From Anaerolineae bacterium (lineage in GTDB: Bacteria > Chloroflexota > Anaerolineae > Aggregatilineales > Phototrophicaceae), in assembly GCA_022824365.1 (NCBI GenBank), contig JAJEAA010000004.1, forward strand, positions 57,043-121,042: a stretch of DNA of 64,000 bases, given 5' to 3'. Shown here one piece after another: positions 26,143 through 35,627 of this stretch. The notes under the pieces are model-generated. The model did no database searches, was not told the DNA's origin, and was given only the letters and a program-made list of their open reading frames with translations. How positions within the stretch are numbered: the stretch's first letter is position 1; each line of letters opens with the position of its first letter. The position numbers were made by a program, and so were the translations under genes.

Positions 26143-28545
26143 ATGATCAACGAAAAGACGCTCGCCACACTGGAATTGCACAAGATCCTGCAAGCGCTTT
26201 CGGCTTACACCACCTTTGGCGCCGGCGAAGAATTTGCCATTGAGCTTTACCCGTCGACCGAACTGGAAGAGGTGCAGCTTTGGCAGCGCGAAACTGCCGA
26301 AGCCGTTGCCTTGTTGGAGGAGCGCTCCAATATCACGCTGCGCGGCGCCCGCGATGTGCGCGAGCCGGTCGTCAAATCCCTGCGCGGCGTCATCATCGAG
26401 CCGAGCGGGCTGCTGGATATCCGATATACCTTGCGCCGCGGCACGACGCTCAAGCGCACCTTGGGACGCATGAGCGCGGCATTCCCGCTCCTGGCCGAGC
26501 TGGCCAACGAGATCGAAGACTGCCAGGAACTGCAAAGCTCCATCGAGAAGGCGGTCGACGACAACGCCGAGATCAAAGACAGCGCCAGCGCCCGCCTGGC
26601 GATTATCCGGCGCGACCTCAAAGTCGCCTTCGAGCGCTTGCAGACCAAGCTCAATCGCATCGTCGCGAACAAGGCGAATCAGGACAAGCTGCAAGAAGCT
26701 ATCGTCACCATGCGCCACGGCCGCTACGTCATCCCGCTCAAAGCCGAGCACAAGGGCAAGATCAAAGGCATCATGCACGACTCTTCCGCCTCCGGCGCCA
26801 CCATCTTTATCGAGCCCCTGGAGACGGTCGAACTCAACAACAAGTGGCGTGAACTGCAAGTCGAGGAGGAAAAGGAAATCCGCCGCATCCTCGCCGACCT
26901 CACCGAAGAAGTCGCCGGCGAATGCGAGCGCATCGTGCGCACGGTGCAACTGCTGGGCTACCTCGATCTCACCTTTGCCAAAGCGCGCTACGCTCTCGAT
27001 CACAGTTGCATCCAACCCAAGATGGTCGCCATCCAATCCGAGCGATCCTCCGCCGGGCATCCTGGCAGTACCATCAACCTAAAAGCAGCGCGGCATCCCC
27101 TGCTCACTGGTCATGTTGTGCCGTTAGATCTGCATTTTGACGACGACTGCTGGGTCCTGGTCGTGACTGGTCCCAACACTGGCGGCAAGACGGTCGCCCT
27201 CAAAACCGCGGGCTTGATGATCCTGATGGCGCAATGCGGCTTGCATATCCCGGCGGATGGCGCCGAACTGTCGGTCTTTCAAGGCGTTTTCGCCGATATC
27301 GGCGACGAGCAAAGCATCGAGCAATCGCTGTCGACTTTTTCCTCGCACATGACCAATATCATCGCCATCCTCGCCAAAGCCGACAGCCGCTCGCTGGTCA
27401 TCCTCGATGAAGTCGGCGCCGGCACCGACCCGGCCGAAGGCTCCGCATTGGCGCGCGCTCTGCTCAACAACTTCAAGAATCGCGGCGTCACCACCATGGT
27501 CACGACGCATCACCCCGAGCTCAAGATCTACGGCGTGGAGACGCCGGGCGTGCGCAACGCCAGCGTCGAATTCGACTTGGAAACGCTGCAGCCCACCTAC
27601 CGTCTGATCGTGGGCTTGCCGGGCCGCTCCAATGCCTTGGCGATCGCCGAGCGGCTGGGACTGAATGAGGAGATCGTCTCCGATGCCCGCGGCATGGTCG
27701 CCACGGAAGACCTGACCGCCGATGACTTGCTGGACGAAATCCAGCGCACCCGCGCCGAAACACGCGCCCAACATGAAGAGATCGTCCATTTGCGCGAGCA
27801 AGTGTCTGCGCAGCGCGATGACTTGCAAGCCCGCCTGGACAATATTGAAGACGAACGCCGTGATGTCATCCGCGCCGCCCGCCGCCATGCCGAAGAAGAC
27901 CTGAGCGATTTCAACAAGCAGTTGCGGAAGATGCGCAACGAACTGCGCTCAGCCGGCATGCCCGCCGAGACGCTCAACGCGCTCAAGGCGGCTGCGGACA
28001 AAATGGCGAACTGGACCAAAGCTCCGCTGGATGATGCGGAAGAAGTCCAACAGTTGGAAGATGTCGATTGGCTGCCGCGCATCGGCGATACCGTCTTCCT
28101 CGACACGTTAAACGCCGAGGGCGTCATCGTCGAGCTGGATGAGAAAGCGGCGCAAGTGCAAGTCGGCTCGCTGCGCGTCCGCGCCAAGTACAGCGATATG
28201 CGCCGCCGCAACCGCAGCGAAAGACGCGCCGCCGAACGCGGGCACGTCCGCCAATACGAGCCGGCCGATATCCCGCCGCCGCAAGCATCCTCGCCGGGCA
28301 TGGAGCTTGATATACGCGGCAAACGCGTCGACGAAGCGCTGGAAATCCTCGACCGTTACATCAACGCCGCCTACAACGCGGGCCTGCCTTTCGGCAAGAT
28401 CGTGCATGGCAAAGGCACTGGTCGCCTGCGCCAAGCCGTGCGCATGTATCTCAAGGACCACGCCCTGGTCAGCAAGGTCACGCAGGGCTTGCAGAACGAA
28501 GGCGGCGCCGGCGTCACCGTCATTCACATGGTGCCGATAACCTGA
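26143..28545 (+). CDS. mutS2: Endonuclease MutS2 (ribosome collision/recombination factor)
   Basis: The 800-residue protein has an N-terminal MutS core beginning MINEKTLATLELHKILQALS. The ATPase domain carries Walker A GPNTGGKT near residue 345, Walker B SLVILDEVGAGTDPAEGSAL, and VTTHHPELK. A coiled coil (about 530-620) and a C-terminal Smr domain (LDIRGKRVDEALEILDRYIN, HGKGTGRLRQAVRMYL) follow. MutS2 suppresses recombination and, in Bacillus, splits collided ribosomes. The ATG at 26143 is at the conserved N-terminus; the longer ORF from 25972 is rejected. Confidence 0.94.
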   Translation: MINEKTLATLELHKILQALSAYTTFGAGEEFAIELYPSTELEEVQLWQRETAEAVALLEERSNITLRGARDVREPVVKSLRGVIIEPSGLLDIRYTLRRGTTLKRTLGRMSAAFPLLAELANEIEDCQELQSSIEKAVDDNAEIKDSASARLAIIRRDLKVAFERLQTKLNRIVANKANQDKLQEAIVTMRHGRYVIPLKAEHKGKIKGIMHDSSASGATIFIEPLETVELNNKWRELQVEEEKEIRRILADLTEEVAGECERIVRTVQLLGYLDLTFAKARYALDHSCIQPKMVAIQSERSSAGHPGSTINLKAARHPLLTGHVVPLDLHFDDDCWVLVVTGPNTGGKTVALKTAGLMILMAQCGLHIPADGAELSVFQGVFADIGDEQSIEQSLSTFSSHMTNIIAILAKADSRSLVILDEVGAGTDPAEGSALARALLNNFKNRGVTTMVTTHHPELKIYGVETPGVRNASVEFDLETLQPTYRLIVGLPGRSNALAIAERLGLNEEIVSDARGMVATEDLTADDLLDEIQRTRAETRAQHEEIVHLREQVSAQRDDLQARLDNIEDERRDVIRAARRHAEEDLSDFNKQLRKMRNELRSAGMPAETLNALKAAADKMANWTKAPLDDAEEVQQLEDVDWLPRIGDTVFLDTLNAEGVIVELDEKAAQVQVGSLRVRAKYSDMRRRNRSERRAAERGHVRQYEPADIPPPQASSPGMELDIRGKRVDEALEILDRYINAAYNAGLPFGKIVHGKGTGRLRQAVRMYLKDHALVSKVTQGLQNEGGAGVTVIHMVPIT

Positions 28546-28565
28546 GCGCCCCGTCCCAAGAAATT

Positions 28566-28592
28566 GTAGGGGCGATTCTGTGAATCGCCCGA
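28566..28592. repeat. REP-like palindrome, copy 1
   Basis: GTAGGGGCGATTC, loop TGT, then GAATCGCCCG: a perfect 9-bp stem (GGGCGATTC/GAATCGCCC). It lies in the 60-nt gap between mutS2 and the methyltransferase gene. It shares GTAGGGGCGA and TCGCCCG with the copies at 43461, 63914 and 63961. Confidence 0.7.
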
Positions 28593-28605
28593 TAGGTGTT
28601 GCGAT

Positions 28606-29214
28606 TTGACCGAAGACCGCCAGCAAATGTTCAGCCAACGCTACGCCGACGGCGACATGCCCTGGGATAGCGGCATCACCCCGCCCGAGATCATCGACAT
28701 CCTCGCCGAATTGCCGCCGGGCAAAGCGCTCGATCTCGGCTGCGGCACCGGCACGGTCATCCGCGATCTTCTGAATCAAGGCTGGCAGGCCGATGGCATC
28801 GACTTCGTGCCGCGCGCCATCGCATTGGCGAGCGCCAAACTTGCCGATTGCTCGCCCGATTCATACCGCCTCGTCTGCGGCGATGTCACGCGCCTGGCTG
28901 ATCTGCCCGAGTTGCGCCCGCCCTACGATCTCATCATCGATATCGGCTGCGGCCACAGCATCGACAAATCGTTGAACGCCGCCTACGCTGCCGGCATCAC
29001 AAATCACCTCAAGCCGGGCGGCAGCTTCATGCTCTACGCCAGCCATCCCCGTCCCGAGTCGACGGTGGGCTGGACGCCGATGCAGCTCGCGCGGCTTTTC
29101 ACTGGCAAGCTCAATCTGTTCTGGGAGCAGCGCAGCTACGATGCGGGGCTTGGCCTGCCATCGAGTTGGTATCGATTACGCAAGTCACAGGAAGACGAAG
29201 GAACTGTATCATGA
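28606..29214 (+). CDS. Class I SAM-dependent methyltransferase
   Basis: The 202-residue protein starts at TTG 28606 (AGGTG 7 nt upstream) or ATG 28627. It contains MPWDSGITPPEI, the SAM-binding ALDLGCGTGTVI near residues 41-52, motif II DGIDFVPRAI, and a post-I FDLIID-like YDLIIDIGCGHS. The MPWD-like start resembles thiopurine-type methyltransferases. Substrate is unknown. Its stop overlaps the 35-residue ORF by 4 nt (ATGA). Confidence 0.82.
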   Translation: MTEDRQQMFSQRYADGDMPWDSGITPPEIIDILAELPPGKALDLGCGTGTVIRDLLNQGWQADGIDFVPRAIALASAKLADCSPDSYRLVCGDVTRLADLPELRPPYDLIIDIGCGHSIDKSLNAAYAAGITNHLKPGGSFMLYASHPRPESTVGWTPMQLARLFTGKLNLFWEQRSYDAGLGLPSSWYRLRKSQEDEGTVS

Positions 29215-29318
29215 TCCTGCGATTCGGCGGGCAGGATAATCAGAATCTGGCAGAATTCATTGGCAAGGGCGATCCGCAACGGGTCACGTTCCGCATGGAC
29301 AGTTGGCTGGATACGTAA
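29211..29318 (+). CDS. 35-residue coupled small ORF
   Basis: The ATG overlaps the methyltransferase stop (ATGA). The TAA overlaps the ATG of the downstream glycosyltransferase (TAATG). AAGGA lies about 8 nt upstream. The predicted peptide starts MILRFGGQDNQNLAEFIGKG and ends FRMDSWLDT; it is neither membrane-spanning nor low-complexity. Coupling on both sides plus a good ribosome-binding site argue that it is translated. It may act in cis to couple translation. No family is known to me. Confidence 0.5.
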   Translation: MILRFGGQDNQNLAEFIGKGDPQRVTFRMDSWLDT

Positions 29319-31284
29319 TGCAGCAAAGAGATGATAGCGTGCCGAGCATTATTCCCCGCTCAAAATGGTGGTGGCTGGGGCTAGCTCTGCTGCTGATTCT
29401 GGCCGGCTGGCTTTATCTTCGCGGCTACAATGCGAGCTTGCCCTTCATTAATCAGGTTGACGAACCATATCATCTGTTAGCGGCCCAGCATACAATACAC
29501 GATGGCAGCGCGCGAGGAGTCAACTACGAAGCCTATCCGCCAGGTATGAGGACTCTCAGCTATTTACTGCTCAAGCATATCAAATCGCCAGAAGCCCACC
29601 ACGGCACGATGCTGCCCGCCCTTCGCCTCATTACCATTACAGCCTGGATGCTGGTCGTGGTGGTCGTTGCGCTTCTAGGTTCAATGCTAAGTCATCCCTT
29701 GACCGGGCTGATGGCGGCAGCAATTTGGATTGTCAATCCTTGGGTAGTCGAGCGAGCGCGCTGGGCGCTGCCAGATGGCTATTTGACGCTTTTCACGTTA
29801 CTGGCATTGTGGCTGGCATTAGTCAGCTGCTTGCGGGGGCGCCGCAGTTTCAGCACAGCGGCGGTCTACAGTATTATGCTGGCGATTGTATTTAAGACGC
29901 AGGCGCTTTTTGTCGCGCCACTAATTCTGCTGCTGCCGCTTATAAACTTGTCGAGAATGCCAGAACGGCGCAAAGATGTATGGCAGCTGACTTTCTGGAA
30001 CAGTTTGCGATTTGCTGTATTCCTATTTTGGCTGCTTCTGATATACCCAACGCTAGAAGCCAATAACATTCCATATTGGGTTGCACCAACAGACAGCGTT
30101 TCGCTCCTTTCTGTTCAGGTGATTTGGCATAATCTGCTGCCGGTGTTGCAGAGTTTTCAACCGCTCCACATCTGGAAGGGGCAACTATTACTAACCGCTC
30201 TTCTTTGGCGCTATAGGCAACGCATAAACGGCATCGTTCTTATCGTCCTAATTGTTAGCGGACTATGCTGGCTCATTGGCATCAGCCTATTTGGAATGCA
30301 GGACTTGCGCCAATTTTTCGTGTTAGGCGCTATGCTGGCACTGCTTTACGCAATGGGTTTTACTGTATTGATTTACTTGCTTGAAGAAGCATTAATACAC
30401 TTGCCCCCCCCCCCGCCGCGCAACAATTATTGCTGCCTTTTCATCAAATCTTACCTGCGAGCATCATTATCATATTTCTCGCCATTGGCCTGCTGCCTTC
30501 TTATCGCGAATCGGATGCGCTGGCGCATAAATTCACCCTGCATGACCGTCGCAATGACCTGGCAACATACATGGACACATCTCTTCCGCCAGGCATGTAT
30601 ATCGCCAATTACGACAATCACAGAACTTTTAACCGCGCTTGGGGCGGGTACAACGGTCAACACGACTTCCTATGGTTAAAGCCCTCGGCTGCGCTGTCCG
30701 ACAAGCCCATTTCAGAGTGGCGCGAATTAGCGGTTGAATACGCCATCATGCCGCATCTACCGCTGTTGGTGGACCCGGATATTTATTCTCCGAACGAAAC
30801 TGTTCTGCTGAAGACCTATCCCATAGACCCCAACTTTCGCGGACCCGATATGGTCGTCCTCCGCCTACACCCGATGCAATTCACCGCAACCGGACAACTC
30901 GGACCCATCCACCTCGTCGGCTATGACCTCAATACCACTCAGCTCCCGCCCGGCGACGACCTCGTCTTCCGCCACTATTGGCGCGCCGACTCTCCTACCG
31001 CTGCCCCCAAGCGCGTCTTCAACCACTTGCTGGACGGCAAGGGCGAACTTGTTGCCCAAGTCGACTACATCCCTCTATTCGACGAGCGCCGCCCCACCAG
31101 CGCTTGGGACGACCCCGATGAGATCTTGCTGGGGCGTGAATTCGTCCTAAACCTGCCCGCCAACTTAACGCCCGGCCACTATACGTTGACGAGCGGCTTA
31201 AACGATGCGGAGACCGGCATCCTGCTGACGCCCGACGGCAACGATCGTCTCCATATCGCCACAATCACCGTCATTGACGCCTAG
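29318..31284 (+). pseudogene. Polytopic glycosyltransferase-like protein, frameshifted at a C tract
   Basis: The N-terminal part (about 360 residues) has an anchor helix, then FINQVDEPYHLLAAQHTIHD (an acidic loop typical of GT-C mannosyltransferases) and about nine more helices. At a run of 11 C (30404-30414) the frame breaks. The correct continuation, in another frame, is AQQLLLPFHQILPAS, a final helix, and a soluble C-terminal domain ending at 31284. Adding one C, or removing two, restores a protein of about 655 residues. This is a sequence error, a recent mutation or a phase-variable tract. The start at 29318 overlaps the upstream small ORF. Confidence 0.75.
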
Positions 31285-31348
31285 CCCCGAATCCCAATAA
31301 CCTTATCACTTTACCGCCCACCCGTCGCGCCCAATTCCACGATTCCAC

Positions 31349-31354
31349 TATAAT
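31349..31354 (+). promoter_or_regulatory. Perfect -10 box of the PBP gene
   Basis: TATAAT here would start transcription near 31361. This excludes the in-frame ATG at 31353 and supports ATG 31386, which has AAGG 6 nt upstream. Confidence 0.5.
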
Positions 31355-31385
31355 GAAGGCGCAATCTCGAGCATCCAAGGTCTCC

Positions 31386-33557
31386 ATGCGCCATCTCGCC
31401 TTACTCTGCCTACTCTGCCTGCTCGCAGTCAGCGGTTGCCGCCAGGCTGACGATCAGACAGCCGCCGCTATCCCGACCGCCGCGCCAAAGCGTCAAGCGG
31501 CCGATCTGGAAGCCGCCAGCGCCGTGGCCAGCCGCTTCCTCGAAGCCTGGCAAAACAGCGACTTCGCGACAATGCACGACTTGCTCACCTTCCGCAACCG
31601 CGAACTGACATCGTTCACCGAATTCCGCGATTTCTATCAAAATGCGCAGGATAAGATGGCGCTCGAGAGCCTCGAGTTTACTCCGCGCACATTGACCGGC
31701 GACGGGCGCGTGCTCACCTTCCAATATACGATGACCTTCAAATCCCGCATCTTGGGCCGATTCAACGACCCCGACCGGCGGCTGCAACTTGTCATCGATC
31801 CTGGCGCCCACGCCTGGCGCATCGCCTGGTCCCCCGCGGATATCTTCGCCGAGATGGGCCAGGGCGCGCGCCTCATCTTTGAAAAGCAAGTGCCCGGCCG
31901 CGCCAACATTTATGATCGATACGGCAAGATACTGGCGGACCAGAACGGGCGCGTCGTGCGTGTCATGGTCGATAACCGGCACATCCCCGATCGCGAGACC
32001 TGCTTTGGCGCCCTGGCCGAAGCGAGCGGCAAAACAGTCGAGTTCTTCCGCGATCTCTTCAATGTGCGCTCCGGCGCGGATTGGATCGTCGATGCCGGCA
32101 TCCTGGAAGCAAGCGATTACATCGAAACTGGCGACCGTCTCAAGAACGACTGCAACGCCGAATTCCGTCAGCAGCCGACCCGCCGCTACCTTGATGGAGC
32201 CTTGCTGCCGCATGTCATCGGTCATGTCGGTTACGCCGATCCCGAGCAAATCGCGGAGCTGGAAGCCGTCGGCTTCAACGCCGAGACCATCATCGGCAAA
32301 GCCGGCATTGAAGCCAGCATGAATCGAACGCTGGCGGGCCAGCCGGGCGGGCGGCTCTCCCTGGTCGGCGCGGACGGACGCCGTATTCGCGTATTAAGCG
32401 AAGTCCGCTCGCGCATTGCCGAAAGCCTCTGGCTCACGATCGATGCCGACCTGCAAGTCGCGGTCCTCCGTTTACTGACGGCAGCTTACGAAAACGGCGC
32501 GTGGGGGGAGGGCTCAGACGGCGCGGCCGTCCTCATCATGGATGTGCACAATGGCGAAATCCTGGCTTTGGTCAGCCACCCGACATACGACGCCAACATC
32601 CTCAATCCCTTCCCCACAGTGGGACGCGCCACCGCGACCGAAGCGCTGGACGCGCTGATCGAGGATGAACGCTTGCCCATGCTCAACCGCGCCGCACAAG
32701 GCTCATATCCAACCGGCTCGGTCATGAAAGGGCTGACCGCTATCGCCGCGCTGGAGAGCGGTGTCTATGATGACGACACGCGTTATCACTGCACCGGCAG
32801 TTGGGCTTATGGCGGCGATATTCGTTATGACTGGCTTCGCAGCGGCCACGGCGTCATGTCCGTTCAGACCGGCATCACCAATAGCTGCAACCCTTTCTTC
32901 TACGAAACCGGCTTTCGCTTGAACGCCAAAGATCCCTGGCTGTTGCCTTCTTACGCCATCAAACTTGGCTTAGGAAACAGCACGGGCCTGAATCAGATTC
33001 CCGAAGTCACTGGCATCGCGCCCACCCCCGATAACGTCACGCGCTATACCGGCTTGCCCTGGTCCTACGCCCACGCCGTCAACCTCTCCATCGGTCAAGG
33101 CGAGGTCCTAGCGACGCCCCTGCAGATGCTGCGCCTCTACGCCGTCATCGCCAACGGCGGCTATCTCCTGCGGCCGCATCTCGTGCGCGAGCGCGGCATC
33201 CTCGACCAGCGGACGCCCGTCGCCGAACGCGATGTCATGCTGGATACCCAATTCGATCCCGCCAACCTCGCCATCATTCGCCGCGGCATGTGTGATGTCA
33301 CCAGCGGCTACACCGGTACCGCCACGCATCAATTCTACAATTCGCCCCTGCAAGATGTGGGCGTCTGCGGCAAGACCGGCACGGCGCAGGCGCCCGGCGA
33401 CGACAAGCGGCCGCATAGCTGGTTCATCGCCTACGCGCCGGCGAAGGAGCCACAAATCGCTATCGTCACGATGGTGGAAAACGCGGGCGAAGGTTCCGCC
33501 GTCGCCGCGCCATTAACGCGGGAGATCCTGGAGTATTACTATTTTGGTTCGTTATGA
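31386..33557 (+). CDS. Class B penicillin-binding protein (MecA-type, lipoprotein)
   Basis: The protein has about 723 residues. The N-terminus is a lipoprotein signal (LALLCLLCLLAVSGC), followed by an NTF2-like MecA_N domain (residues 40-150), a dimerisation domain and a transpeptidase domain. The active-site motifs are SVMK (near 443), SCN (near 499) and KTGT (near 661). It cross-links peptidoglycan outside the membrane. A lipid-anchored rather than transmembrane class B PBP is less common. The start was chosen from the -10 box and the signal peptide. Confidence 0.9.
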   Translation: MRHLALLCLLCLLAVSGCRQADDQTAAAIPTAAPKRQAADLEAASAVASRFLEAWQNSDFATMHDLLTFRNRELTSFTEFRDFYQNAQDKMALESLEFTPRTLTGDGRVLTFQYTMTFKSRILGRFNDPDRRLQLVIDPGAHAWRIAWSPADIFAEMGQGARLIFEKQVPGRANIYDRYGKILADQNGRVVRVMVDNRHIPDRETCFGALAEASGKTVEFFRDLFNVRSGADWIVDAGILEASDYIETGDRLKNDCNAEFRQQPTRRYLDGALLPHVIGHVGYADPEQIAELEAVGFNAETIIGKAGIEASMNRTLAGQPGGRLSLVGADGRRIRVLSEVRSRIAESLWLTIDADLQVAVLRLLTAAYENGAWGEGSDGAAVLIMDVHNGEILALVSHPTYDANILNPFPTVGRATATEALDALIEDERLPMLNRAAQGSYPTGSVMKGLTAIAALESGVYDDDTRYHCTGSWAYGGDIRYDWLRSGHGVMSVQTGITNSCNPFFYETGFRLNAKDPWLLPSYAIKLGLGNSTGLNQIPEVTGIAPTPDNVTRYTGLPWSYAHAVNLSIGQGEVLATPLQMLRLYAVIANGGYLLRPHLVRERGILDQRTPVAERDVMLDTQFDPANLAIIRRGMCDVTSGYTGTATHQFYNSPLQDVGVCGKTGTAQAPGDDKRPHSWFIAYAPAKEPQIAIVTMVENAGEGSAVAAPLTREILEYYYFGSL

Positions 33558-33558
33558 C

Positions 33559-33957
33559 TCAACCAGCAATCGCCAACTGCAATCCGATAATCGCCAACTC
33601 AACCGCCAATACCCGCAGATAGAGCCGGCGCATCCCGAAGGTCCGCCAGCGCTTCATGCCGTAATCCAGCAAATAAATCACGCTGCCCACCATGACAGCG
33701 CCGCCAGCCAGCAACCAGAGATTCCGCACCGTGGCCAAGGCATAACGGCTGCTCACTAGGCTGTCGTTGGTCATGATAATGACATAGGCGGCTGCAAATT
33801 GTACCAAGTCCAGCAGCGCGAAAAACGCCACCATCGCCAACGCCACGACGCAAACCATCAGAACCAGGTTAAGCAGCATGTCCACCGGTCGCGGCGCCTT
33901 TTCTTGCTTTCCCGCCCCGCGATCCAATCTTGAAGCCACGTTCTTCTCTTTTCTCAT
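33559..33957 (-). CDS. Three-helix membrane protein of unknown function
   Basis: The protein has about 132 residues (143 if the upstream ATG at 33990 is used). A basic N-terminus is followed by hydrophobic segments LNLVLMVCVVALAMVAFFAL, LLAGGAVMVGSVIYLL and VLAVELAIIGLQLAIAG. No enzymatic motif is seen. It is convergent with the PBP gene, the stops being 2 nt apart. The start is uncertain, since GGAGG lies too close to ATG 33957. Confidence 0.55.
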   Translation of the reverse strand: MRKEKNVASRLDRGAGKQEKAPRPVDMLLNLVLMVCVVALAMVAFFALLDLVQFAAAYVIIMTNDSLVSSRYALATVRNLWLLAGGAVMVGSVIYLLDYGMKRWRTFGMRRLYLRVLAVELAIIGLQLAIAG

Positions 33958-34083
33958 GCCTCCGCCTGTCGCCTGCCCAAGCGCATCCACGCAACTTTAA
34001 TACTACCGTAAACGGACCAGGAGACCAACGGGCGGCGCCCCAAGCCTTCTCGTGCGATTCCCAACTCTTGCGCAGACATGCGC

Positions 34084-34112
34084 TTGAAATGAATGGGGCT
34101 CTTCGCTACAAT
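34084..34112 (+). promoter_or_regulatory. Sigma-70 promoter of the cytochrome oxidase cluster
   Basis: TTGAAA, a 17-nt spacer, then TACAAT. It is placed in the 247-nt gap before coxB and gives a leader of about 120 nt. The coxB ATG has AGGTGG upstream. Confidence 0.5.
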
Positions 34113-34237
34113 TGTGACAAATTGAACAAGCGCCCGTTGGTATGCTCATCGCGACCTCAAATGGGCGGCTCAGGCAACAGCAAAATGCCTTGTGAGATCA
34201 GGTTTTCGTGGCTCTAAATTGCAGGTGGTAGTCCAGT

Positions 34238-35521
34238 ATGGAAGATAATCGTTCCAATACCCCATCGATTAGCCCGGCCGCCATTGTTGTCGCCGCCGTC
34301 TTCATCATCGTCAGCGCCATCGGCATCAACTGGTTCACGAGCTTTGTCCCAGTCGTCCTGCCAGACCAAGCTTCCGCCGAATCCAAAAGCGTCGACGAGC
34401 TCTTCTATATCTTGGTCATCATCGGCGGCGTGGTCTTCTTTCTCATTCAGGGCATGTTGCTCATCTCCGTGATATTCTTTCGCGCCCGCGGGGATGACCG
34501 CAGCGATGGTCCCACCTATCACGGCAATCCCTTACTCGAACTCATCTGGACTATCATCCCCTCCTTGGTTGTTGTCTTCCTGGCGGTGGTCAGCTTCAAC
34601 GTCTGGAGCCAAAACTCCGAGCCAAAAGCAGCCGTCAACATGATCAACGGAGAAGAGATCGCCATCAAAGTGACCGGCGCGCGTTATGCCTGGACGCATA
34701 CCTACGAGACCGGTCGTCTCGATCCTGATGGCGACCCGATCGTCATCAATAGCGGCGACGCGCTGCATACCTACATCGGCCAAAATGTCGATCTCGAATT
34801 GCGGACGCAGGATGTGATCCATTCTTACTGGGTGCCGGCCATGCGCGTCAAGCAAGACCTGCTGCCCGGCAATCCCGCGGCCGGCGGCCGACCGACTGAA
34901 ATCCGCTTTACCCCCATTCGCGTCGAAGGCGCCCAATACCCGGCTGAGTACCCCATCGTCTGCGCCGAGCTTTGCGGCGACGGCCACGGACGGATGCGCG
35001 GCACAGTTGTCGTCTATGAGGACGAGCAACAATTCCTCGAGCAATTCTACGATCCCGCCATCCACGCGATTTTGAATCCGCCGGCTGACCCCGTCCTCCG
35101 CGGCGAGATCGTCATTCAGGAATATGTCTGTCACAGTTGCCACGTCCTCGATAGCCTGGGCTGGACCAGCCGCACCGGCCCATCTCTCAACGGCATCGCT
35201 GACCGAGCCGGGGAGCGTGTCCCCGGGCAATCGGCGGAAGAATACATCGTCACTTCGGTTTGGGATGCGGCCGCTTTCCTCGTGCCCGGCTACGCCGAGC
35301 AGATGGCGCAGTTCGGTCCCGACCAGCCCGACACCTATCAGATGGACGCGGAGCAACTCTATAGTATCGTCGCCTACCTCTGCACCCAGGGCGAACAATC
35401 CGACTGCGATCTGGAAAACAGCACAACCGCCATCCCCGAAGCCATCAAGACCGTCTTCGGCCTGGAGGTCGATATCACATTCGGCCAAGGCGATGGCGAG
35501 GCGACCGACGCGGAAGTCTAA
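34238..35521 (+). CDS. coxB: Cytochrome c oxidase subunit II fused to cytochrome c (caa3 type)
   Basis: The 427-residue protein has two N-terminal helices (residues 8-30 and 55-80) and a cupredoxin domain. The CuA ligands are in CAELCGDGHGRM near residue 243, with the conserved HSYWVPAM. A C-terminal cytochrome c domain has the heme motif CHSCH near 297 and a later Met candidate. The fused heme defines caa3-type oxidases, which take electrons from soluble or membrane cytochromes. It begins the cox cluster, 106 nt before coxA. Confidence 0.94.
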   Translation: MEDNRSNTPSISPAAIVVAAVFIIVSAIGINWFTSFVPVVLPDQASAESKSVDELFYILVIIGGVVFFLIQGMLLISVIFFRARGDDRSDGPTYHGNPLLELIWTIIPSLVVVFLAVVSFNVWSQNSEPKAAVNMINGEEIAIKVTGARYAWTHTYETGRLDPDGDPIVINSGDALHTYIGQNVDLELRTQDVIHSYWVPAMRVKQDLLPGNPAAGGRPTEIRFTPIRVEGAQYPAEYPIVCAELCGDGHGRMRGTVVVYEDEQQFLEQFYDPAIHAILNPPADPVLRGEIVIQEYVCHSCHVLDSLGWTSRTGPSLNGIADRAGERVPGQSAEEYIVTSVWDAAAFLVPGYAEQMAQFGPDQPDTYQMDAEQLYSIVAYLCTQGEQSDCDLENSTTAIPEAIKTVFGLEVDITFGQGDGEATDAEV

Positions 35522-35627
35522 ACGGGCGATGCCGAGGCGAATCAAGACAAGGATTCGGCCACAAGTGAAGAACGAATAAGCAATCAGCTATGGACAACTA
35601 GGCGAACCCAAGAGAAAAGGCGCAAAC

